Shown: one piece after another, positions 46,740-57,085 of the stretch
Position numbering within the stretch: position 1 is the first letter of the stretch
Layout of the letters: each line of letters begins with the position of its first letter
DNA from: Paroedura picta
Lineage: Eukaryota; Chordata; Lepidosauria; Squamata; Gekkonidae
Reading direction: 5' to 3'
Length of the DNA: 64,000 nucleotides
Assembly: GCF_049243985.1 (NCBI RefSeq)
Contig: NC_135386.1
Location: forward strand, 14,717,328 to 14,781,327
Translations under genes and position numbers: made by a program
Notes under the pieces: generated by a model
Databases searched by the model: none
What the model was told of the DNA's origin: nothing
The model's input: the letters and a program-made list of their open reading frames with translations, nothing else

Positions 46740-47157
46740 TTTGGGCTAGGTTTTACGGGGGCCATTCAGGCCATTTAATCCAACCCCCTGCTCAATGCAG
46801 GATCAGCCTCGATCATCCAGAATAAATCTCTGTCCATAGAACCATAGAGTTGGAAGGGGCCATCCAGGCCATCTAGTCCCCACCCCCTGCTCAATGCAAG
46901 ATCAGCCTAAAGCATCTGTGATAAATGGATGTCCAGCTTAAAGACCACCAATGAGGGGGAGCTCCCCACCTCCTTAGGCAGCCCCTTCCACTGCTGAACT
47001 AGACTCCTAGAATCCTAGAGTGGGAAGGGGCCAGAGAGACCATCTAGTCGCACCCCCTGCTCAGTGCAGTATCAGCCTCAGGCATCCAGGATAAATCTCT
47101 GTCCAGCGTTGCTTGAAGACCACCAGTGGGAGCTCCCCACCTCCTTAGGCAGCCTAT
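46740..47157 (-). repeat. Three CR1 3'-end copies head to tail
   Basis: Three successive reverse-oriented ends begin at about 46745, 46836 (agaaccatagagttggaagg) and 47008 (agaatcctagagtgggaagg). Each runs on into aaccccctgctcaatgcagg-like sequence. The second and third also share gagctccccacctccttagg. Confidence 0.75.
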
Positions 47158-47641
47158 AAAATGGGGCCAACCCTGTTTAGCTTCCGAAATCAACATTACA
47201 ACCATATAATACCTTTCGTGGATGCTGCTTACCAATTTCTTGCTGCTTTACTCTCTCCTTGTATATGTATTCTGGCAATTTCCATTTCGTTGTCTGAGGG
47301 GGGGGGTGCACAAAAGCTGACGCCTCAAACAAAACTGGGTCTTAAGGGTGCCCCGGATTCAAACTTTGTCCCACAAAGTATTAGATTAAGCCAGAACCAA
47401 TGCCAGCGAGAGCAATGGCTTTTTTAGTAGACCAGATGTTTAAAATGATGGACGGAGGTAAGAGAAGATGGCTTGAGGAAAATGTACGGGACAGGGACTG
47501 AGGTATTTTAGGTAGCACAGGACACCAGCTCTCCTGGCCAGGGCAGGGGAGTCAGATCTGATTTGAGCAATCTTGCTCTTCCCAATTACCAGTATGTTTT
47601 TATGAGCAATATGGGGGGGGGGACACCATTTTCTCTTGCAG

Positions 47642-47929
47642 GGAGCGGCGTAAACCATGTGGCTGAAGGAGCATCTGGCCAGGCCCTTTCAAGCCCCGGC
47701 CTCCATCCGAAGGTACCCGAGCAGCCAGGTCGCCTGGTTCAGGAACGGGCCGTCCGATTCGGAGGACTCCTCGGAGGAGGAACTGGACGTCATGGAGCTG
47801 CGGGCGAGGGGCAGGGAACGGCCGAGGAGCACCGCCGGCCGGAGCCGAGCCGGAGACGTGATGCTGCTGGAAAGAGAAGTGGCCGAAGGCGACAGCTTGA
47901 ACAAGCTGGCTCTCCAGTACGGCTGCCAA
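47642..47929 (+). CDS. LYSMD4: LYSMD4 exon with start codon (acidic head and first half of LysM); CDS from 47657
   Basis: LYSMD4 is a small single-pass membrane protein with one LysM domain, the fold that binds N-acetylglucosamine polymers in other proteins; its own role is poorly known. The exon begins after ttctcttgcag with 15 nt of 5' UTR. ATG at 47657 has A at -3 and an in-frame TAA two codons upstream, which fixes the start. It encodes 91 residues: MWLKEHLARPFQAP..., an acidic serine stretch (DSEDSSEEELD, residues 34-44), a basic stretch (RARGRERPR), then VMLLEREVAEGDSLNKLALQ opening the LysM domain at about residue 68. The exon ends GGC TGC CAA before gtaagg, splitting the LysM domain exactly as I recall for the human gene. 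Phase 0. Confidence 0.95.
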
Positions 47930-48625
47930 GTAAGGAGCAATTTCTTCTGCAAGAATTGATAGTCAGGGGTTCTTCTGTCAGGCTGCCGATTTCAGCCACA
48001 GACTTAATAGGCTTAACCGTGCAGGGCGTTGCAAACCGAGGGAAACCACGCTGGTTTGTCCAGTTCACCCGGAACAAGAAGGCGTCTGGTGGTGGAGCCA
48101 TGCCCGGATGCTGTGACCTAGATCTTTGTGTGCTTCAGGTGGCACCGGTCGGTCCCTTTGGTGGCTTACCACCCGAGGAATTCTTTAAAAACAACAGCAG
48201 AGGAGTGTACTTATTTAGTTGTTTGATTTTTACATCGCCCCTTTCTCGTAACAGCCTCAGGGTAGTTGATGAGCTATAAAACCCCATAAATGCGCAGTTA
48301 ACCCAAATCGATTTAAAAACTAGTTCTGGCTTTAAACGTTAAAAGAAAATAAAATGCTCCAATAATATCCCTGATAGGGGCGTAAACAATCTGTATCTCC
48401 GTTTTGTACCCCTAATTCTGATGGTGGGGAGGTGGAGAGGAAGGAGGCTGGTTCTGATGTTGTTCTGGGCGTAGACGGGCCTCAGCCGTATGCCTGGCTG
48501 GAGCGTGCTGTTTTGCAGGGGCTGAGGAACAAGGTGGGAATGGCCCATCATGGAGGTCCACCAAGTTAGGAATGGTGGAAAGAGAGCTTCCAGTCGCCCA
48601 AGTTCATTGGCAGCTGTGTTTAGAC

Positions 48626-48761
48626 CAGGGGTAGTCAAACTGCGGCCCTCCAGATGTCCGTGGACTACAATTCCCAGGAGCCCCTGCCAGCATTCGCTGG
48701 CAGGGGCTCCTGGGAATTGTAGTCCATGGACATCTGGAGGGCCGCAGTTTGACTACCCCTG
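48626..48761. mobile_element. Palindromic hAT-like hairpin element, subtype 2
   Basis: Perfect 8-bp direct repeats gtttagac at 48618-48625 and 48762-48769. Arms are reverse complements with about one mismatch (gtccgtgg versus gtccatgg). The best-preserved copy in the window. Confidence 0.95.
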
Positions 48762-49523
48762 GTTTAGACTCCTTTTGGAATTCATAAGGTGTGGTCACGG
48801 GACATTATCTGAGCTGGCTTCCAAAAAAGAAAAAGCCCACCAAGCCAACATGGACAATTTCAAGGAAATAGTTCCAAGTGGGTAGCTGTGTTGGTTCTTT
48901 AATAGAAGACTGAGATTTGAGTTGGACAGCACCTTAGAAAACAGCCAGGCTTTCAAGGTCTGACCTTTTGAGAGGCAAAGCTCCCGTCATCCTGTAATGT
49001 TCATATCCTGGAAATCTGGTTGGTCCATGACATGCTGCTGGACTTGAACCTTCAGCTTCAGTGAAGTTGTACATTAATAGAATTAGCCCAGCCCTTCCGC
49101 AACCTCCTGACCGTAGAGTAACCCCTGATATATTCTTCAGGCTTCGAGGAACCCTGGAAGTGAGGCCAGCTGGCCACGCCTCCCTGCCACCCTCCGAAGT
49201 CACGTGTTTAAGGAGTGCATGGCATCACTCATAAAAGGCTTGTTAAATAAGAAGTTAGTTTCATTTTGTGTGCGTGCAGTGCCTTGCCTGAGCAAAACAG
49301 GGAAGCATCTCAGCTGTCATCAAGCCCACCATGCAAAGTGGGAATGATCAGTTTGGAGATCACCTGTAACTTTGGGAGTTCTCCCCTTTACCCCAAGGAG
49401 GTTGGCAATCCTAGCAAGACCTGAGAATAAATTTCCCCAGGGTCGGAAGTGGCTGCCAGGGAAAAAAGGAATCCTTGTACGAGCTGTGCACAGTCCTTGC
49501 AACAGATTCTAGCTCTTGGCTAG

Positions 49524-49640
49524 GGATGCCAGCCTCCAGGTGGGGCCTGGGGATCCCCTGGAATTGCAGCTCATCTCCAGACTGCAGAGATCAGTTTTCC
49601 TGGAGAAAAGGGCTGTTTTGGAGGGTAGACTCTGAGATTG
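49524..49640 (+). mobile_element. Short TIR element, left half
   Basis: ctagggatgccagcctccag, then ggatcccctggaattgcagc, stopping after gagggtagactctgag. Confidence 0.65.
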
Positions 49641-50584
49641 GACACAGTCCTCTCCTGCTTGAATATCTGCATCCCTGTGCTTCGAACAGCTTTCCTCCAG
49701 CCGTTTTCGGCAGGCAGGGCTCTGCGAAAGAATTCTGGGAGGGGGGAAATGGGAGGAGCCAAAGTGGGGGGGGGGTGCAGCAGATCCAGCTCTTCCCTCC
49801 CACTCCTTCCCCACTGTGCGTGAATTCCACAAGGCCAGCACTGACCAGACAGGTGGGCAGAAAGCCACTCTGTCCTCCTGACTCCTCCCTGGGTTAGTTA
49901 AATTTTTTAACTGAAAAATTATATATGTGCATTTGAGTCCTGTTGCGAAGGGCGAGGCCGGTAACTTCTGCCCTACTTGAGAACTCAGGAGCATTTGGTT
50001 GGGCTTCTCCTGGAAGCAGAAAGCTGGGCAGGATGGATGCCGGGTCGAACGCCGAGGACAACTGTAGAACTCCTCCTGTGTTTGGTTTGGCAGGGTCCAA
50101 ACTGCAGCCCCCGGGGAGCAGCGCGGGAGGAGCCACCTAGATGGTTGGGTGGTTTGGCTTGGAAGAAGTTGCCAGCTCCACCTCCGTGTGCCCTCGGGCG
50201 TCTGCTTCTCCTGTCCCCCTTGGCTCGTTTCTCGCTCGACGCCACGGTCGCCGAACGGCACTTAAGAGTCGCGCGTCTGCTCTTTCTGGTTTGGCCATGA
50301 AGCTTTTCCCTGCCAAAGCCAACAAAAACAATCCTGCAAAGTGACTAGCTCGGGGCTACATCGACGGAAGGGCAGGTTTATTTTTATTTGTTTGATTTAT
50401 GATGGAAGGCAGGAGGGCCCGTGCCAGGCTTGGCTTTGGGACAAGACGGCTGGGCAAGCCTCACTGTTCCTTTTGCAAATTATTATTTTTTAGACTTCTC
50501 TTCCCCCCTGTCTTGGGCTTACTTCTCACGTGCACGGGCGCTACGTCAGCTGGGGGGTTCATTTTCTTTGGGGAGACGGCAGGT

Positions 50585-50720
50585 GCGCAGCTCAGATAGA
50601 ACAGACTCTCCTTTGCGTGCAGAAGGTCCCTGGTTCAGTCCCCGGCATCTCCAATCCGTCATTAGTGATGCAAAAGACCTTGGCCTCAGACCCTGGAGCG
50701 CTGCTGCCAGTCCGATAACT
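50585..50720 (+). repeat. tRNA-headed SINE (second type)
   Basis: gcgtgcagaaggtccctggt then tcagtccccggcatctccaa, followed by cctcagaccctggagcgctg. The head's A box is decayed. Its 3' end, gctgaccttgataggatcgg, reappears at 51145-51190 after the hAT-like insertion. Confidence 0.65.
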
Positions 50721-50727
50721 AGCAATC

Positions 50728-51137
50728 CCCAACCTGTGGGCTGCGGACCACATGTGGTCCTTCGACTAATTGGAGGTGGGCCCCAAAGGACGCCTTCCCC
50801 CCCCCCCCCGGCCCTTTACAACACACTTTGGGTGTCATTGTCTCCCATCACTCCCAGATCTCGTTGCAGAGAAACAAGCTCAGGGTTCCCATTGATTTGT
50901 CATTGTCATGAGTTAACATTTCCATGAAAATAAAATGTTCCTTATGTTCATTGTTGTGGCGTGTCTGTATCTTATTTTGAAGGGATGTTTAAACATTACC
51001 ATAGCGATCAGAGAGCGTTAGGGCAGTGGTTGAGAGTAGAGGAGTAAACTACCCCCCCCACCGGGCCTCAGTAAAAGGCGTTGAGTGGTCCCCGGCGTTG
51101 AGTGGTCCCTGGTGATAAAAAGGTTGGGGACCACTGT
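50728..51137. mobile_element. Non-autonomous hAT-like element inside a SINE
   Basis: Left end ccccaacctgtgggctgcgg; right end ggtgataaaaaggttgggga then ccact, imperfect inverted repeats of the 'ccaacctttttggcacc' hAT type. SINE sequence on each side (50585-50720 and 51140-51195) suggests the element landed inside that SINE. Confidence 0.55.
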
Positions 51138-51326
51138 GGTAGACGATGCTGACCTTGATAGGATCGGGTTCAGTAGAAGGTAGCTTCATCAAGTCATCTG
51201 ATGGATTTAAGGTGAAGGAACTGTCACATCTTTGGAGAATATCCTGCTAAATTCAACCCCCTGCCCCAATCCATGAGTTAAATCCTAAGGGACCCAAGCA
51301 AGAACTCTCCCAAGGGAATGGACCTT

Positions 51327-51535
51327 GAGAGCCAGCGTGGTATAGAAGTTAAAGAACGGCTGATTCGGGAGAACTGGGTTTGATTCCTCACTCCTCCTTC
51401 ACGTGCAGCTCACTGGGTGACCTTGGGCTAGTCACAGTTCTCACAGAGCAGATCTCTCATAGCTCTCTCCACCCCGTCTACCTCCCAGAGTGTCTGATGT
51501 GGGGAGAGGAAGCGGAAAGTGTTGTTAAGCCACTA
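51327..51535 (+). repeat. tRNA-type SINE
   Basis: gagccagcgtggtatagaag, then gggtgaccttgggctagtca and gtgtctgatgtggggagagg. It ends 120 bp before the last LYSMD4 exon, without the ctt tail. Confidence 0.75.
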
Positions 51536-51654
51536 TTTTTATTATTTATTTTTATGAGTACTGCCCTGTCATACTGGGGAGGGATTTCTGTACAAAGTGG
51601 GGAGAAAAGCTCTTGCTCTGATCATGGATTTCACCATTTCTCTGGCTTCTCCAG

Positions 51655-52245
51655 GTTGCAGATATCAAGCGGATCAACAACTTCATCCGGGAGCAGGACT
51701 TGTACGCTCTGAAATCCATCAAGATTCCCGTTAAGGTCAATGGCATTTTAACGGAGACTGTCGACCTGCCTTTGGCTCCTCAGAGCTCTGGTTTGCTCCC
51801 CACCGAACTACTTGGCTCTCCAAGCACAGGGAGCCCCTCTGCGGACGGCAAGCAAATTGATCAGTATTTCAGGGGGATCGACCAGAATATTGAACGGGCG
51901 GCGCAGGCCGAGGCTGGCTTCAGCCCAGACTATTGCATCGAAACGCCAAACCGGTCGCCTCCGGAGCCGGAGAAACCCAGCAGTGGAGCTGACTGCGGGA
52001 TCCAGTGGTGGAACGCTGTCATGGTGATGCTATTGGTCGGAATCGTTTTGCCCGTGTTTTATATTGTTTACTTCAAAACGCAAGCGTCAGGAGTGGCCGC
52101 CCACGCCTCCAACACGACCGTCCCCGCCAACAGCTCTTTGCGTGCATCCGTGGTGACAGGAGTCTCAGTGTCCGTTTCGGGGGCCGAGCACCCGCCCACC
52201 TCGCACGCCCCTAAAACGAATGCGGCCATCTTGTCGGGTGAATGA
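51655..52245 (+). CDS. LYSMD4: LYSMD4 terminal coding exon (second half of LysM, linker, membrane segment)
   Basis: This 591-nt exon follows a ggcttctccag acceptor and ends in TGA, adding 196 residues for a total of 287 (human about 296). It begins VADIKRINNFIREQDLYALK, which completes the LysM fold to about residue 117. A less conserved linker follows, then IDQNIERAAQAEA and the signature DCGIQWWNAV. The membrane segment is roughly residues 209-231 (WWNAVMVMLLVGIVLPVFYI). The C-terminal tail of about 56 residues carries NTT and NSS sequons, so if it faces the lumen it may be glycosylated. No frame disruption is visible. Neighbour ADAMTS17 lies upstream on the same strand; MEF2A converges from the right. 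Confidence 0.96.
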   Translation, partial: VADIKRINNFIREQDLYALKSIKIPVKVNGILTETVDLPLAPQSSGLLPTELLGSPSTGSPSADGKQIDQYFRGIDQNIERAAQAEAGFSPDYCIETPNRSPPEPEKPSSGADCGIQWWNAVMVMLLVGIVLPVFYIVYFKTQASGVAAHASNTTVPANSSLRASVVTGVSVSVSGAEHPPTSHAPKTNAAILSGE

Positions 52246-52569
52246 CTTCTTGCCCCGGAAACGAAGGGAGCTGCAAAGAGGCTTGCAAATGGGGGGGGGG
52301 GATGAACTCAGAAAAGACACAGAGGAGAGACGGGTCTCTCGTGGCCCAGCGCCACGGGCAGCCCCACTGCCGTGTATGTAAACACAATTCTATCCCAATC
52401 AGGTAGAAAAGAAAAAAGGAGGGCTGGCCAACCTTCTAACAGCAAAAGGGTATCTCACATCTGTACTGCTTCTCTTCCTCAAGCGAACAATTCATTTTGG
52501 TTGTTAAAACGGGATGCCACCCTGCCACACCTGTCTTTCTACGGGATCAGGGCCAACCATCGTTTAAAC

Positions 52570-53128
52570 AAGGGGTGGCCAAACTGTGGCTCTCCAGATG
52601 TCCGTGGATTACAATTCCCATATGCCACATTCGTCAGCTATTATGCCATAGATGCCAACTCCTGGAGAGAGGTTACTGTGGGTAGAGCGGTACTTCAATG
52701 TATTTTCCCAGTTTATAAGCCCACACCCTCCTCCATGGTGAGTGACCCTGCTATTCTCCTATATGGGACTGCACAGAAACGATGAAGATGAAAATGGGGT
52801 TGTGCTTACCTGTAACTGCTGTTCATTGAGTGGCCTTCTATGCAGTCACACAACCCTCCCTCCTTCCCCACTGTGTACCGCTGATGATAGATTGCCTTAC
52901 CTGTTCCGGCGGCAGGAAGGAGAACTGAGGGGAGAGTGCTAACCCCTACCATGTCACGTGACTTTGGGTGGGAAAGTCCCCTCTGTGAGGGGACGGGTGA
53001 GCACTCTTGGGAGCTTCTAGAAACTTTGCTAAGTTTGCTAGCTCTGTCTCCATGGCAGGCCAGCGAAGATGCAGACCATGGGAATCTAGTCCATGGACAT
53101 CTGGAGAGACACCGTTTGGCCACCCCTG
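52570..53128. mobile_element. 559-bp relative of the hairpin family (subtype 3 ends, own interior)
   Basis: Left end aaggggtggccaaactgtgg and right end ccgtttggccacccctg belong to the hairpin family. Perfect 8-bp direct repeats gtttaaac flank it (52562-52569 and 53129-53136). The arms extend about 55 bp each. Between them lie about 450 bp found nowhere else in the window, including gcttacctgtaactgctgtt. No long open frame. Confidence 0.8.
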
Positions 53129-53539
53129 GTTTAAACAGTGAGATTTGCCATGGTGATATCTGGCTTGTTTCTTATGGTCTCCAGCATTTCTGGCTGAGGC
53201 TCGTCATGCTTTGAAAAATTAAAACCAAAAGAGATGGTTTATTGGAACTGTTGCTATAACAGCACCTACCCATCGAGTCTGGGGTTGCATACACTGAAGC
53301 TACGTCCTCTGTGTGTGTGTGTGCTGATTCTGTGAACTTAGGCAGATAGTAAGTGGGTGGGCAGAAAGGAATGTGTCCATGCTTGGCTCTTGTGGTCCTT
53401 TCTTGCATGCCCAGGGAAATGCTGATTGTTGTTCTGGAATCAGGAGGTGAATTTCTTCCAGGCCAGACTGGCCAGTGATCCTGGTTGTTGTTGGGGTGGT
53501 TTTTTTTTGAGGGGGGGCATCATCTGGGCATAGATGGAT

Positions 53540-53625
53540 GGGCAGATAGTTGTGAATTTCTTGCATTCTGCAGGGGGTTGGACTAGAAGACCCTACAGAT
53601 CCCGTTCAACTCTATGATTCTATGT
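53540..53625 (+). repeat. CR1 LINE 3' end
   Basis: cttgcattctgcagggggtt, then ggactagaagaccctacaga, ending actctatgattctatg. Confidence 0.85.
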
Positions 53626-53882
53626 GTGTGTTTAATAGGACATGCTAACCACTGACATTGAAGGAATCTTGGGACTCCCTCCTGCCAGCGTTTGGAAGTA
53701 CCATCTAAGGGCAGGGCAGGCTTGTTTTTTAGAAGGGGGCTTATTTATACCCCTTGCCACGAATAGGAGTGGGAAAAGGAGCAAGAGCAGACGCTACTTC
53801 CTGCAGGCCTGCCCTCTTCCCTGGGCCGGGAAGGCTCTTCGCAGCCTTCTCTGAATCCATCCTTTGCTCATTCACAGGTGAA

Positions 53883-54126
53883 TGTGGTTATAGTGGTTAA
53901 GAACGGCAGCCTCCGATCTGGAGAACCGAGTTATTCCCTCCTCCTCCACATGCAGGCCAGCTGGGTGACCATAGGCCAGTCACAGTTCTGTCAGAGCTCT
54001 CTCAGCCCCACCTACTACCTCACGGGGTGTCTGTTGTGGGGAGAAGAAGGGGAGGTGATTGTAAGCTGCTTTGGGACTCTGTTGGGTAGTAAGAAGCAGG
54101 GTACAAAGAGCCAGCTCTTCTTCTGT
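53883..54126 (+). repeat. tRNA-type SINE
   Basis: gtggttatagtggttaagaa, then gccagctgggtgaccatagg and cacggggtgtctgttgtggg, with a cttcttctg end. Confidence 0.8.
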
Positions 54127-54814
54127 TAACGCTCCATGCAAGTCTCAATGTCAGAGCTGATCTAAACCATGACAGTGCATCTGCGCCTTCTTGATTTAGG
54201 GTGTTAAATGTCACCTGTTCCTCCCACCCATTCCCAGGTTTGCCCATGCAGGAGAGCCAAGCAGGTTGCCTGCCTGTCCGCCACACAGCTGGTGTGGACT
54301 ACTGCAGAAGCCGTGTACCATTAAACTCTTCTGTCTCTCTGCCCTCCTTAAAAATACCCGTGCTCGGTATGGAAGAGGGACACATACTTTAGAAAACAGC
54401 TACTCCCAAGTTTCGCTGGATGCCCATGGAAACAGGCAAAAGCCCAACCGTAATGGAAAACCGCTTGAAAAAAAACCTCTTAAGGCCAGAGACCAAAATA
54501 GACACACCCTTCCACTCAGGCCAGAGCACTAAGCATTAATTTCCATTCCACGGCTCTCTTTTAGCTACCCGACGATGCGCGTTCGTGGAGAAATGTGGCT
54601 GGCCAAAGGACATGGTTCCTGAACGCATGAAGATAAGAGCAAATGCAGCGCTCCTGCAGTACAGGATTCCAGGAAAGCTCAGGGCAGGGATTGTTCTTCG
54701 GATCTGTTATAAATATGTCGAGACTTGTCCAAGGCCCAGAGGCGAGCCAAGCGATTGAGAGGCGAGGCAGGGCGTTTTGGTGCGACTCCTGGTCGGAAGA
54801 CAAGTATACGGGGC

Positions 54815-54935
54815 CAAGCCCGAGTAGCCCAGGCGAGCCTGATCTTGGAAGCTAAGCAGGACTGTTACGTGGCTGGGAGACCACTGAGGAACGGCTGCGT
54901 TTCCACGTGGAGGCAGGCCCTGGGAAATTGCGTCT
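54815..54935 (+). repeat. 5S rRNA-headed SINE fragment
   Basis: gcctgatcttggaagctaag then caggactgttacgtggctgg and gagaccactgagg, clear 5S internal-promoter words. Confidence 0.65.
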
Positions 54936-55477
54936 CTTGCCTAGCAAACTCCACGAGGGGTCCCCGCAAGGGAGCAGCGACTAGATGCCACCTTCTAGCA
55001 CACAAAGGGCAGAAACTATCTTGGCTTTCGCCTAAGTTTCTAGTCCTTAGTGGCTTTGAGGTTTAGGCTTCAAAGGGCGTGTTCCCTGAAGTCGCTGAAG
55101 CGGAAGATTAACAAAACACCAAACTGTTTCCAGGGTTTCTGCGCCCTGCAGGGCTTCCTTCCCAAAGGCCTGGCAGAATGGGAATGGTACAAACAGCGTT
55201 TTAAGCTGCAGTGTTGACAGGCAAACGTGGTATGGTGTTCTTTTCGGAGATGCAGAGGAGATATTTTCGGATGGGTCTGCAGCGCTGCCAGCTTCGGAAG
55301 GTTTGTGGGTGTGGTGCGGAGAGGCCCTCTGACTGCTTCTCAACTCAGACCCCGCTCAGCTCTGAGCTACTGCTCTGTGACCTAAAGAGAATGGCCTTGG
55401 CTGCCATCTACCCATCAGTAGGCACTTCCAGCCTTGCTGGATTAATGACCCGGTTTAGCATCAGGCAGCTGTTTTTA

Positions 55478-55690
55478 GGGGAGGGGCTGTGGCTCAGGGG
55501 AAGAGCCTTGAATTGGCCTTGCAGAAGGCCCCAGGATCTGTCCCTGGCATCTCCAGTTGGGAGGATCAGGAGGAACAGAGTCCAGAGGCCCCTTTATGGC
55601 CAATCAAGTTTTATTCAAGGTAGATCTAAGCTTTCCTGTGTGCGCAAGAGACAGTGTGCACGCACACAAATGGCTTTGCTCCACGTGCTC
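55478..55690 (+). repeat. tRNA-headed SINE head joined to a fold-back-type repeat piece
   Basis: gaggggctgtggctcagggg (A box) and tctgtccctggcatctccag, then at about 55570 agagtccagaggcccctttat and ggccaatcaagttttattca from the other repeat. Confidence 0.55.
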
Positions 55691-56811
55691 ACGCATTGCT
55701 GAATCACCCACAGTGAAATTCAGTGTACAGGTTGTAATTTTGACGCTCTTGAGTAATTGGTTTAACCATTTGTCAGCTGCAGAAAGAAAAGTTTATTTGT
55801 GGTTTGGGGGACACAGGAAGGGTGAAATTGGGGGGAATGGGGAGCCGGACAGAGGATGCCACATATAAAACTAACTAAACCCCCCTTTTCCCTACACCTC
55901 CTTTTCTATCTTTCTCAGACCCACCGCCATTATAACCTATGTCCTCCAAGCTTACAATTCTTTCAAGGATACAAAAGCTACAACCGGTCAGTGGAAATTG
56001 ATGTTCTGCCCATTTTAGTCCCCGGTGTTTCTTGGGAACAATTTGGATGGTTAAAAAAAAAACAAAATACTGTTGGAGAAAATAAAACATACCTTTCTCT
56101 TGCCAGCTCCCCTCGTTTCTGTCTCCTTCTGCGCGGCTAGGTCATGGATCTTTCACGTCGATAAAGCGGTACTTTCTCAGTACTTGTGTGAATTCATGCA
56201 AAAACTGGATTTAGTGACAAAAGAGGCCAGTGCAGTCGTGGAAGCTGGGGGAGGCGGGAGAATAACAGCGAATTGATTTCTAAGCGTCCGGAGTGGCACT
56301 CTAAATATTTTTAGCCCTAGGAACTCGATGAATTTTCAAGAGCCACTAATAAACCCACGTACTTTTCAGCATTAAAAAACTAGGCCAGGAGGAAAGTGCC
56401 TGCCGTTGACTGTATGGGAACATCCACAGCTAAATCAGAGACACCAAACGAGTTCTCATTAAGGAGGCATTCAAAACCATGAAACTGCGAATCTACTAAC
56501 TCGCTGGCTTTACTAAAAAGAGAGAATCTGGCTTAGAGCAACAGCATCGGCTCTGTGTACAGAAGAACCCTGGCTCAGACCTCGGATCTCTCCAGTGAAA
56601 AGAATCAAGTATTTGGTGATATAGAAGACACACACACCCTCCCCGGAGAGGTGCTGCTGCTCAGGGTTGAGCACACAACACTGGCCTTGATAGAGCAAGG
56701 AGGCCAGGGCTACCTCTAAACATCTAGTTTCGGATGGGTCGCCTGTTGGCCTGTAAAAGAAAATCGGAGTCCTCTGGCTCCTTGGAGACCAACTGGACTT
56801 CCAAGGTCTAA

Positions 56812-57085
56812 GCCAGCCTTTCTCAAGTACTGAGAAACCCCTGAAACATTCAGCTTTCAAGAAACCCCATGTGCAATATGGTTGGGAAGCAGAGCTGTGG
56901 ACACGCCCACCTGGGGCCCCTCCCCTTCCCGCCCCCTCCAGGCCCATCAGTTATTGGCCATTTTGGGAGGGGAGGAGGGGGGGTCGTATCACCAGATAAA
57001 TGTTTCTCAAATTTTTAAAATACATTAAAAATCAATTAACTTCCACCATTCAGCCCTGGGGTTTCACGAAACTCTGGTTGAGAGA
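56812..57085. repeat. Dispersed repeat with short inverted ends
   Basis: cctttctcaagtactgagaa then acccctgaaacattcagctt at the left, and gggtttcacgaaactctggt then tgagagaacc at the right. Probably an old non-autonomous DNA transposon; no target repeat is readable. Confidence 0.45.

Larger units (their letters stand above)
45312..47641 (+). other. LYSMD4: Probable first intron of LYSMD4
   Basis: The left part is CpG island. From 45870 on it is SINE and CR1 fragments, listed separately. No coding exon is evident. Confidence 0.5.
47930..51654 (+). other. LYSMD4: LYSMD4 intron between coding exons, 3.7 kb
   Basis: Contains a hairpin (48626), a fold-back-type piece (48880-49010), a half TIR element (49524-49640), a tRNA-headed SINE (50585), a hAT-like element (50728-51137) and a SINE (51327). 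49900-50580 is GC-rich and apparently unique. Confidence 0.8.

Noticed and set aside
52700-52960. Interior of the 559-bp element as a solo long terminal repeat
   Set aside because: No clear ends or second flanking duplication could be found, so no family is assigned.
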